From Cinnamomum chago (lineage: Eukaryota; Streptophyta; Magnoliopsida; Laurales; Lauraceae), in assembly GCA_038049695.1 (NCBI GenBank), contig CP142453.1, positions 113,020,001-113,084,000 of the forward strand: 64,000 nucleotides of DNA, written 5' to 3'. The first letter of the stretch is position 1. Each line of letters opens with the position of its first letter. The notes under the pieces were generated by a model. That model was not told the origin of the DNA and did no database searches. It saw only the letters and a program-made list of their open reading frames with translations. Shown here one piece after another: positions 37,501 to 47,900 of this stretch. The position numbers and the translations under genes were made by a program.

Positions 37501-40500
37501 TGAGGTTTCACTCACCTATAACGAGGGGATGTGGAACTCTACCATGGAACTCACCTATTGAAAACCCAAATAACTTATTTTACAATAAGAGTTGGTCCAA
37601 CGGTAAGATTGAGCATATGACATTCTTAATCATAGGTGCTTAATTTTATGTGGGATCAATTCTTATTTGGAGTAAAAATTGGAAAATCTCCACTGAAAGG
37701 CAAGGAGTCTATTTTGTGCAGTTTAGATATTCAATAGGTGAGCCCTTTGTGAAGTTCCGCTCTGCTCACGGAAGCATGAGTGATTGTTCGGACTCTTAAT
37801 AATTGTATTACCCTACCATATACGCCTTTAGAATTACCTTTTTCGTGATTGGTGAAGGGAGGGCTTTAATTGCTTCACACTTAACCATCTATCTCTACTG
37901 TGCACATTGTGGCCCATCAAATGATCACATGTAACCAATCAATGGGTTTTCATTAATCAATAGTGGGGTGATTGATTTACATGTGATCAATCTGGCATGG
38001 GTCCTACTTCAATTAGTGCGAGATAATCAATGCTAAATTAAGGAGAAAACGATTATTTTGGGCAGTTTGGATGCATCACAGTGACCATCTCTTGAAAATT
38101 GTTGGGGTATTTTCAAATTTAGAAATCTCATCTAATATTATTAAAAGTATGCAAAAAGATTAAGTGATTAGTAATAAATCTATAGAACTAAAATATTATC
38201 AGTCAACTATGACTTGTCCCCCCTGCAAGAAATCCCGGCTCCACCACTGCATCCAGACTATTGTTGGGCCTCATTTTGGATGTGTGGTCCTCCCTAAGTT
38301 CTAGGTTGATAGATTCTAGCTGTTCATTCATTATCCCTGCCAGTGTCTACTGAAATGGTTAATTCTCTTATTTCAGTCTTCCACACAAAAACCTTTTGGT
38401 GGCACATCCACTGCACACGTGCATACAAGCATGTCTATCTGTTCCATCAAATTTGTGCCCTCGTAGTGGAGCACATAATGAAATTTGTTCCAATTCCTTG
38501 AAACAGTGTACACAAATTACAGTCGAAAAGTTATGGTCAAAGGTGCAAGTACAAAATTTGCATGATATAGACACTGTGGTTCTCATATACTGATATATAG
38601 TCATGGGTCCCCACTAGTTCTCCCGCAGAAGGCAGCCCTCAGAGTCTAGCTTCTGTTGAAATTTACTGGATCACTTGAGCATACATTGCTTTTACAGAAT
38701 GGGTACTCCAGAAAATTATAAGTCTGATGTGTTTGTGCCAAGTACCCTATGGTTCTGCATGGGGGCAATGTCATAGAAATATCTGCTTCTTCTGCATAAC
38801 TCCTCTACAATTTCATCTATAGAGGAGTGCTTTTTGTGTACCCACCCTTCAGGATGGGGATAGGCTAGTGTGTGATGTCAGCCTTCTGGTAGTAAAATCT
38901 GTGTGTTGATTCATCCACTATACACATGCATCCAACCACACCAATTTGGACAGTATCAGTTGACATGCTTAATATCCCACCTATATAGTGGGATGAGTCA
39001 CCAAAAGATTTTGCTATATGGAAAAAGAAAAAAAGAAGAAAAGAAAATCTGCGACTAGCCATGTAATCATCTTTTGGGAAAACTATAATGTTTTATCCCT
39101 TTTACCTCTTGGTATTTTTATGGGCCGAACTGTTCATCCTGTGGGGCTTATATGAATGAGCAAAAGCCCAGAATTCGCTAGTTGGACAATCTTAATCTTA
39201 ACCTTTTATCTGAAGGGCTTACTGGGGAAAATAAATGGATTTTGAGTAGACATTTGGATGGCCTTTTTTTTTGCTTAATTGTTTATTTATGTATTTTAAA
39301 AAGTTATGAAAAGTGGTTGGGATTGTGAAGTTCTTAGTTTTGGCCTTTGTACCATGTACTTGGCACATGTGAGCAATTCAGTCTTTGACAGAACTTACAT
39401 CAGGCTTTATCTATTATCATGAATTATAGATCCATATATGAACAAGATGAGTGCTTTAAAATTCGCCAGATTAAATGTTTTTGCTCCTTTTGACCTCTCC
39501 CCCACATTCTCTTGCTGTCTTGTCAGTTTTCTTTCCAGGCTATTAAAGAAGGGTTAGGAACTTGGGATCTCCTAATCTGGACGGATTTCCACTTGAGTCC
39601 CTCCTTTTAACTGGGGGTTTCGGGTCACCAAATGTCTCGTGCATCAGGAGCTCTAATTCCTTGTTTGTTTAACTAACTACTAGCGAATAAGTCTATTGAC
39701 TAGTAGTGAACTGGGCCGAGCATACTCGCCTTGGCCCATGTCTAGACTGTCTTTTGGTCCATGTGCTGAGCCCCTGAAGTTGTTGCCTAAAGGCTGACTG
39801 TAAGCTGGACCAACCCAGATAGGCCCAAAATGACACTGTGAAGCACATTGGCTCCTTGTACTTGTCTAGTGGGACCAGACCTTTTAGACCCGTGTATTGC
39901 CTCCCTGACACAAAATTCTGTTATGGAATAATTGGGCTGGGCTCATAAAAGCATCTGCTGCCCAAGTTGTAGCCCCAACTCTTGTGCTTCTGTTGCATTA
40001 CTTGATTCTATTTTTCTTTAGCCTTTGCTGATGCTTTTTGTATGGTGTAATTCATCTAAGTTGTGAGGCTCTTATTTATTTATTTATTTATATTTTTTTT
40101 GTGGCATATATGCCCAGGTTCGTGCATTCAGGGGCCACATGAATGAGAAGAACTTTGTGGGTCTCACAGTGAACAGAGAGTATATTGCTTGTGGCAGTGA
40201 AACAAATGAAGCTTTTGTCTACCATAAGGTTAGTGAACTTATTAAAGTCTTTGGAATCTCTCAACCAGCTACAATACTATGCGTATCCCAAACTAACAAC
40301 GTTCTTTTCAAGTCCAATGTTAAATTGCCTTTCAATCCTTGGACTTCTTCATTGCATTTAAGAATTTAAGGGTGCTGCCTGTCGGCCCCTACTTTACTTT
40401 TTACCCTCTCTTCGGTTGAAGCCAACCATCAGTCCAATGAGTTTGTTCGCTGCCTCCTTATCCATCAATGGTGGAACACATTAATTTCTTTAGTCACTTT

Positions 40501-40758
40501 TCTCTGCCACTTCCATGAATCTATCTCTGATTAATTTTATTGATCACCACCCAGTAAAAAGGCATCACCTTTTGAATTTGTATGCAGGCCATTTCCAGAC
40601 CTGCTGCTTGGCATAGATTTGGTTCTTCTGATCTGGATGATACAGAAGAAGATGCTGGGTCATACTTTATTAGCGCTGTATGTTGGAAGAGTGATAGCCC
40701 CACCATGTTAGCGGCAAACAGTCAAGGAACCATTAAAGTGCTTGTACTCTCTGCTTAA
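21802..40758 (+). CDS. COP1: E3 ubiquitin-protein ligase COP1, 13 exons, 678 aa
   Basis: COP1 works with SPA proteins in the nucleus, in darkness, as a substrate receptor and E3 ligase for light-signalling transcription factors such as HY5. Exons: 21802-22122, 23313-23390, 27153-27308, 27764-28123, 28956-29110, 29269-29334, 35038-35116, 35576-35731, 35847-35945, 36605-36709, 37014-37193, 40118-40228, 40588-40758. All junctions are GT-AG and phases agree, giving 678 codons plus TAA, close to the 675 aa of Arabidopsis COP1. A C3HC4 RING begins at residue 53 (LLCPICMQI). A coiled coil covers roughly 134-200. A bipartite NLS lies at about 298-318 (ARKKR and KRR). WD40 repeats fill about 360-678 and end in KVLVLSA. 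The start is the first in-frame ATG; the next in-frame ATGs (21808, 21814, 21817) are possible. The largest introns are 2 (3.8 kb), 6 (5.7 kb) and 11 (2.9 kb), and introns 2 and 6 carry recognisable transposons. No break was found, so it is probably functional. Confidence 0.97.
24926..25258 (+). repeat. MITE-like repeat family B, copy in COP1 intron 2
   Basis: Begins with gggcctgtttgcatg and ends with atgcaagcaatccagg, which form an imperfect terminal inverted repeat. Internal marks are aaagtggctaaaattgaag, ggccatcaaataatct and aatgaatatccagcc, which recur at 62980-63301. It has no coding capacity. Confidence 0.5.
25938..26545 (-). mobile_element. RTE-type LINE, 3' fragment
   Basis: On the minus strand the fragment encodes the end of an RTE-clade reverse transcriptase protein, with stops and shifts. 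In order it reads [34 protein letters not shown] and [11 protein letters not shown], then a Lys/Arg-rich tail ([10 protein letters not shown]), as in plant RTE elements. The 3' end runs into a short ATT/GTT/ATC repeat near 25938-25962, the microsatellite-like end typical of RTE rather than poly(A). It is 5'-truncated within the reverse transcriptase and lies antisense in COP1 intron 2. Confidence 0.8.
30961..31262. repeat. foldback/MITE-like element in COP1 intron 6
   Basis: The left end (caaaatagctatgtagcgg, 30963-30981) is inverted at the right end (ccgctacgtagcattttgg, about 31244-31262). It is inverted again at 31006-31025 (ggccgctacgctattttga), so the left quarter can fold into a stem of about 20 bp. 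No target duplication was resolved. A GA dinucleotide run precedes it (30932-30952). Confidence 0.5.
31480..31830. repeat. GGGCT/GGGTT-rich low-complexity stretch
   Basis: Repeated gggctgggctgggttggg (clearest at about 31671-31700) and gcccaagcc/ggcccgg motifs, GC-rich against the surrounding intron. No coding frame and no bounded element were found. Confidence 0.5.
32268..32342 (+). mobile_element. possible SINE fragment in COP1 intron 6
   Basis: An A-box-like tagcacagttggtaggtgg is followed 40-50 bp on by a weak B-box-like stretch and then ccactcaaaaaa. It resembles the sequence at 49585-49672, suggesting one SINE family. No target duplication was seen. Confidence 0.4.
33868..34330 (-). 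mobile_element. L1-type LINE, 5'-truncated 3' end
   Basis: The minus strand encodes the zinc-binding reverse-transcriptase tail of plant L1 LINEs. [18 protein letters not shown] lies at about 34170-34220 and is followed by a short C-terminus ending at 34034. A 3' untranslated part and a poly(A) tail (T run at 33868-33882 on the plus strand) come next. The element is cut off upstream at about 34330 and lies antisense in COP1 intron 6. A related longer relic lies at 46545-48596. Confidence 0.8.
37442..37480. repeat. C22-ACC-A14 homopolymer block
   Basis: In reverse complement it repeats the design of 16021-16063. On that strand the G run leads into ggtttcaaatccgc, which resembles a tRNA B box, so it may be part of a decayed SINE. 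Confidence 0.85.
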
Positions 40759-42065
40759 TAACTGTTGGAAAGGAAAAGAAAAAAGGAAATTTAGAGTGAA
40801 CTTTTTATGCTCCCATTGGAGGCATAATGGGAATAGTTTTCGTTTATCGTCTGTATCACTTCAATGTTAAAGTTAGTAGCTTATAGATATCTTGTTCTGA
40901 GTCTTCATTCACTTTGTTTGATGTTTTATGTTTGGCAAGTATGCTTCTTAAAGTACTAATCTAACCATTTGTGAGCGGAAACAAAATGGGATCTAAAAAA
41001 TATACATTTCTGATATTTTTCAGTTCCTAAACTTCTTAACGTACTATAGAGTCCAATTGTTAGTGTCCCTAACCTTCTTAAGGGTTTCATTTGGCTTTTA
41101 CACATGCGATAAAAAAAATGGTTTACATATGGAAATGTCACATATATAAATGTCACGGATGCAAATATTATATATATGGAACATATTACCATGTTTGTTT
41201 TGTTAAAGCCATCATTTTCACAAGTTTATGGGCACCATTCAATGGTTTTAAATGTATTTAAATTTTTTGGTTGTTTTTTTACAAATTTCTCAAAATTCAT
41301 GAAGAACTATAATATGTTATTATATGTCTTGATATTTACCAATAATACATCCAAAATTGTTGGATGAACTTGTTTATATCGAAGAAAATGGTGATTTTAA
41401 CAAACATGGTAATGCATTTCAAATGTGTAATATTTACAATGTAAAGCTCATTTTCTCAACACGTTTGTAAAAGGAGAAGGACCTGCTAATTAATTCTTAA
41501 TTTTTTTTGTTCTATTATCAACTTTTTATTTTAAATAATGATCTTATGCTGATGCAACTTGAGATTTTAGATGTGGACAAGTCAAGTTGACCTATGTGAC
41601 CTCACTTTTACTTGATTAAATAATTTCATTCACATGACTTGTGTTAATAATTTATTTTATTTTCCTAAAAACACTTGATAGTAATATTTACGAATCTACT
41701 ATTAATATATAGTACAGATGAAAATGTTAAGATGGATGTGTGGTATAATTAGGAAATATAAAATCATAAATGAATACTTTCAAAAGCATTTAGGTATAAC
41801 ATCAATAGGTGATAAATTAAATTAAACTTGCTTGAAATAATTTGGACATGTCCAATGTAGCAAGACACATTTTTGAAAAAAAAAAAAAAGTCATTCCATC
41901 TATGGAGGGTGATGGCCCACTGAAAAAAAAAAAAAAAAACAATAGTTAAAAGAGGATGTGGATAAAATAGTGAGGATAGATATAAAGAGGTGCAAACTAT
42001 CCAAAAATCTGACCGAGAAAAATACAGATAAATAAACAAAATTCACATAGTCGACCCAACATAGG

Positions 42066-42245
42066 TCATCACCTAGTGCGGTCCCCCTGAAGCAGGGTCT
42101 TGAGAGGATTCAGACTAAAAATAGACCTAATGTTTGTCAAGTTTACTCAAAGTGGTTGTTCACAGATTTCGAATTTGCGTTATTATGCATGGCACCCGTG
42201 ACTTTTACCATTGGACCAAAGTAATGACTCTAGCCAATCAATCAT
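42066..42245 (-). mobile_element. probable tRNA-derived SINE
   Basis: Minus strand: tttggtccaatggtaaaag resembles a tRNA A box and gcaaattcgaaatctgtg a B box, 40 bp apart. The remainder is a unique body. No A tail or target duplication was identified. Confidence 0.4.
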
Positions 42246-43744
42246 AGTTAGAACAAAGGCTTTATACAATTCATCTTTTATTATTCAATGTCATTTTGAA
42301 AACCTAAAATTTTGACAAATTTACAATTCTATACCTTAAAGTTGGATGTTAGTTAGAGGAAATAGATGGGAAAAAAAAGGTAAATTTCCCCTCCTTAAGC
42401 CACATCAGCATGGTAAACCCAATGACAAATATAACCCTTTACGTACAGAGACATCCATTCACGTAAAGAAACACATATCCCTCCCAATAAAACATCTCTT
42501 CTAAAGTATTAAGACTTATCTTCCTTTGCACCTGACACAAATTTTTCTTTCTCTTTCTCCCTACACTCACAAACTTGCTCATGTGTCTCTAATATTGGTG
42601 CTGCTCCATTTCTCACATATGCCTTCATATTCCAATGAAGGTGTATGGTTTTTATTCTAAATGCTTGTTTGTACTTCTTGTTCCCACGCACATGTCATCA
42701 ATGCAAATTCAATAAGATCGCCTCCAATTTTATTGAAAATCTAAATGTGCTTCTAACATTATTTAGAATTTTACTCAAACATTATTATGTTCTATTTACT
42801 TAATTATGTGATAATATGAACTTATATTTTGAAATCACACAAATGAGTTTATCATTCATATTTTTTATTCATTAATTAATAATTAATTTTAAAATTAAAC
42901 TTATTTATTATTTAATTTGCATAAGATTAAACGGGGGATTGCACTATTCTTTCTCTTTAAAGCTGAATATTAGTTAAAAAACCCCTAAAAAAAACCCTCA
43001 ATTCCGGCCTTAAAAGAAGCCACATCAGCTTCTTGTGGCTCATTTCTGAATGTATCTTTTCAAAAATACATAATATGTGCATTGTCAATAAAACATGTCT
43101 CTTGAGCTAAATATGTGTATTTTCAATAAAATGTCTCTTGAGCCCATTTGTATGGATGTAACCCAATTCAAAGGGATGCTTTCCAACTCCATAAATTAAG
43201 GTTATTTTCAAAGTTTTTATATAGTATTCAAAATGAGCATAAATGTATACAAATCATTTGTTTTTAAGATGAAACGTGTATGCTGACGTGGATTAAGTGA
43301 AGAAAGGTTTGGTTTTCATAATTTTTTTGTTGATTTGAATTTTTTAATTAGTTTGTTATACATAAATTTATATTGAAGGGATATTAGTTTTAGTTTCAAT
43401 GAAATGTATGGTTCCAGAACTGTGGAATGGAGATGATGATGTTTGCGTTTGAAGTCATACAGAACAGTTTTAGAATCCGGAGCCGTATGAATTGCATCTG
43501 CCAGAAATAAGTGGCATTTATGATCCATGTGTATGTGCACAAGTTTTGCTGGTCCATACCATTTGCCTGATCATGTGTATAGACAACATCCCACTAATGA
43601 GGGCCTGCAGGTCATTAGGGCTGATTTGATCTGAAAGAGAACTAGTGTGAAACTGAAATCTCAACCGAATCCAATCATCCTAGCCTTGAGATATCTTCCA
43701 CCGGTGACTTTCAATCTCACCTACAAAGTTGCTTGCTTATAATA

Positions 43745-43985
43745 CGTAGGAAATCATGGTAAAATCAGCACTTTGGATTGAAGGATAGGAGGGATCTTGA
43801 TTTTTCTAGAACTTAAATTACTGATGATCGGCTGTGTATTCATTTCTCATCTTGCATTGTTGGTAGAATATTTTTGGATATATTTTACTTTTGATTCTTC
43901 ATTTTTCAGCACTTGCAAAAAATATAAAGTCTTAATATATCTAGGAATTCAATTACATGAGGCAAATGAGGCACTAAAGTCCTCG
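43745..43985 (-). repeat. MITE-like repeat family B, diverged copy
   Basis: Shares gatgatcggctgtgtattcatttctcatct and the end ctaggaattcaattacatgaggcaaa with the copies at 62980-63301 (inverted) and 63540-63960. It is strongly diverged. Confidence 0.35.
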
Positions 43986-44344
43986 AAAGAAGACCGGGCG
44001 TAATTAGGTTTGACCCATTGGAATGAAATATTGGCCGGTAAAGAGTAGATTAGCCATCACCAAATAGAAAGAAATGCAAGCATTAAGTTGGGTCCCAAAG
44101 GGTTGTTCCTAAAGAAAATTTCAACTGTTTAATTTTCTTTTCTATATAAAATTGATTTTTTAAAGATTTGTTTGATCAGGTCAATGAATTAAACTATTGT
44201 CGATGAAGTCATCTGTTGTCTTATTCTACTTAATTTAGGATTAAAACTTTTCTTGTCGTTCAAGTAAAGATAGATAGTAGGGATTATTTGGTTGAAGTCT
44301 TTTGTTAGGACAAAACTGTGGAAAAGATGTTGCAAGCCTGCACT

Positions 44345-44835
44345 TAGGGCTGTCATTTGTGTCGTGTTAATGAATTCGGATTACAGGTTAATGAATTCAT
44401 ATTAAAATCACCTTAATTCGTACATGACCCATTAAGTTAACGGGTCAAAAAATCCATCCCGAACACGACCCGTTAATTTAATGGGTTAGAAGACCCAACC
44501 CCCCGTTAACCCTTTAAGTAATTAAGCATTTCGAAAATTAAAAGAAAATCCATAAAAATACATATATAAGGAGAAAAATATATAAGTTACTACGAGAGAT
44601 TTTAAGTGAGGATCTCAAGTGGATCCCATAAAATAATAAATCTCAATTTTTTCTTTTTAAATATAAATTAATTCTATCTATACTTAGGAACTAAAAATAT
44701 TTTAATGAATTAAGCGAATTATTAACGGATTACTGATTTAATTCGTACAGGATCTATTAACTTAATGGGTTAATGGATTTGACTCATTATTGTTCGGAAC
44801 CCATTAATAACCAACACGAATCCGCTGATATCGCG
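44345..44835. repeat. repeat rich in cgtgttaa and acccgttaa, probably a hAT-type MITE
   Basis: Starts agggctgtcatttgtgtcgtg and carries scattered tgggttaa/acccgttaa and gaattcg motifs in both orientations, ending near ccaacacgaatccgctgat. This resembles common plant non-autonomous elements that begin taggGCTGTCA. The right terminus is degraded and no target duplication was found. Confidence 0.35.
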
Positions 44836-44895
44836 TGTAAAATCTTGGTCACGTGTCCAAAGTCCAAACCACTGCTGTAAAAATTGCAACAACGG

Positions 44896-44940
44896 AGGGA
44901 GAGGGAGAGGGAGAGGGAGAGAGCGAGCGAGCGAGAGAGT
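44896..44940. repeat. (GAGGGA)n/(GA)n microsatellite in the glyoxalase II 5' leader
   Basis: Purine-rich hexamer and tetramer repeats (gagggagagggag, then gagcgagc) lie about 40 bp before the start codon of the glyoxalase II gene and are probably transcribed as 5' leader. Confidence 0.8.
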
Positions 44941-44976
44941 TCGAAGTTGTAGTGAGGTAACGAGAGATTTCGCGAT

Positions 44977-47900
44977 ATGAAGATCCTTCACATCCCATGC
45001 TTGGAAGATAACTACGCTTATCTGTAAGCAATCGCCTTCTCCCATCTCTCTAAACCCTAATTTCAGCTTAGCCTTTTCGAATTCAAAACCTCTTTCTACA
45101 ATTGAAATGGGGTTTTTTTCTTTATGGTTTCAAATTCCCGCACTTTCTTCTTCTTCTTCTTCTTAAACTTTCAAAGATTTGATCTTGGGAGATGTTGAAT
45201 TGTAGAATCATAGATGAGGAAACGAGAGAAGCTGCAGCGGTCGATCCCGTCGAGCCCGAGAAGATCCTGAGTGTCGCCAAAGACAACGGCGCCGATCTGA
45301 AGATGGTCCTCACCACTCATCATCACTGGTATATGATTTATTTGATCTGATTGGGCAATCCCAGCCGTACGATGCTGGCCTTGAAAGGGACATCGAATGA
45401 CGTTTGCCCAGATCCAAATTATTTGATGGACGGCTACGATAATCCGATCTTCTTTCCATCTCGTTGTAACTTGTAACTTCCACTGGAATTTGAACTTTGA
45501 ACTGGGGCTAATTCTGAATTTTGGGGGTTTTCAGATACTCTCGATTGCTTTGACTTTTGCGTGTCCAGGAATCTAGGTAGTTCCCACCGTACAAATACTC
45601 GATGGGTGGGCCCACTACATGGAACCCATCATGCAAACATCTCTTAAAGGCTGTTCATTGTTGAATCATTTTCCTTTTGACTGATGGGATTGACTTGATT
45701 TTGGATCTGTTTAGTTGTATTTGTGATTTCAAGTTATTATTATTTTTTTTATAGGGATCATGCTGGTGGTAATGAGAAGATAAAGCAGCTACTGCCTGGA
45801 ATTAGGGTTTTTGGGGGCTCGATAGACAATGTAAAGGGATGCACTGATAAGTTGGAAAATGGAGATAAGCTGTCATTGGGAATTGATGTGAATATATTGT
45901 CACTTCATACACCTTGGTATGTTTTTCCCATCTTGTTTCTTTGATTTGCATTATGCATGTATTTTCCACCTCCTTTGGCATCCATTATTGTCTTAGTAGC
46001 AGATCTTATTTGAAAGCTTTAAAGGCAATACACATGGGTAAATATGTTATCCATAATGACATTATGAATTTGCCTTGGCTCATTTCCAATGTGAGAATCC
46101 ATGCACATATTTTTGTATCGCATCATCTTGTGATTTAAAATGTGGACGCCGCGAAACCTACTGAGAGCTCATTTAATCGTTTTAAGGAACCTTATGGCTG
46201 AATGTAAAGAATTTAGCGCGTGCTCTCTCTCTCCCCCCTTAGAGAAGCATTTTTATTATTGAAGATAAAATATAGATGCGTAAAACTAGGAAATAAGACA
46301 CCAAAGCATAGAAGAAACATTTTATTTTTGAAAGGAAGAGGAAGGCACTCCTAATGATTCTACACAATCTTTACATCTAGTTAAATTTAGGCTATATTGA
46401 TTGCTTTTAATGCATGAAGCATTTAAGGCTTGGTTCGTATCCTTTCCCATTTTGGCACTTTGGGAGTAACATATATTTGATTATTGGGCAAGTCCTGAAA
46501 TGAATTACTCTGATCCCGAATGGCAGAGAGCCAAATAAGAGGAGGGTGGCCTTGATTTTAGACCCATGAGACTGATGAGTTATACTTTAGTAGTCAAATA
46601 GCTATGGAGCATTGGGAGGACTAATAGCAGATCCTATGGCCGAATATGGAGTGATGAGGAATGGTGGGACACTTGGGAGCCAAACTCTCACGAATCAAAG
46701 ATATGGAAGGGCATCAACTGTCATGTCAGTTCAGGAGGTTTTTCCAAATAATACCAGATATCATATTGGCACAGGTGATCAATTTTTGTTTTATCTGGAT
46801 ACTTGGATTGGAAATTGTTCTTTGGCTTGCCAGTTTCCTACGTTGTATGAACATCATACGAAAGTGATTTTGCTACATGGACCGGATTGGTGGCCAAGTG
46901 TTTTTTGTGCTATGTTTAGAAGAAACCTTTTGGAGTTGGAGGAGAGTCGGCTTTTTTCCTATCATCTTCTTGGCAAATTTTTTTTCATGGAGGAAGGTGT
47001 GATAGAGATGTTTGGATGGGCTCTTCTGATGGTTCCTTTTTGTTAGCTTCATTCTTTTTTCAGCTATTATGGGAGGTGGAGGTTCCTCACTCCCCAGTAC
47101 CTCTGACTTTGCAATTTGCATAGCTTATGGGATATCAAATCTCCTCTGAGAGTGGTGCATTTGGGTGGCCGACACTCTTTGGTGGTATTTTCACTTGGAT
47201 AATCTTCTTCATTAGTGGTAGAAGATCTGAAGGTTTGCCCTATGTGTTTAGCAGATGGGGAGTCACTGGATCACCTACTTCTAAATTATTGGTTTGCCCA
47301 ATTATTGTGGAGATCTGCCAAAAATTGGTTTGTATGTAGCTGGGTGGTTTTTAGAAACCTTTGTGAATTGTTTGAGGCTGGAAAATGGTCGTGGGATCAT
47401 CAAGGGGCAGAATAAAGTGGGGATCTTCCTGTATTGCTATTTATGGGGCATGAGTAACATAATCCACAGTTTTGTTTTGATGGGAAAGTCTCTAAAGTGG
47501 CGTCTTTGGTGGACAAGGTGAAATTCCTTGTTGTCCCATGGATTTCTATTCTCCCCCATTTCCAAGTTTATTCCTTTGATACCATCATGGTGAGTTGGAA
47601 TAAGGAGGCAAACTCATCCAAGGTTGCCCACTCTAGTCGGCCCAGATGGTCCCCTCCCTTGTTGTGGTTCCTAAAATTGAATTTGGTGGGAGTCCATGGG
47701 CAGCCTAGGGAATGCAAGCATAAGAGGGTATTTGAGATAATGTAGTGGCATCTATTCAATCTTTGTTTTTTTTTTTTTTTTTGGGTCCTGCTCTATCAAT
47801 AGGACAGAATTGTTGGCATTGAGGTGTGGTCTCTGTTGAGATGTAAACCAGGGTAGGAACTGGGGCCGAACCATGGTGGATCTGGATCTGGACCCGAATC

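Larger units (their letters stand above)
40759..44976. other. intergenic DNA between COP1 and glyoxalase II
   Basis: Contains the COP1 3' untranslated region (no clear AATAAA), AT-rich repeats, a probable SINE at 42066-42245, a family B repeat at 43745-43985 and the repeat at 44345-44835. No coding gene was recognised. Confidence 0.6.

Noticed and set aside
47215-47521. Several 60-80 codon plus-strand frames that look like small proteins
   Set aside because: They are frame-broken pieces of the LINE zinc-binding reverse-transcriptase tail.
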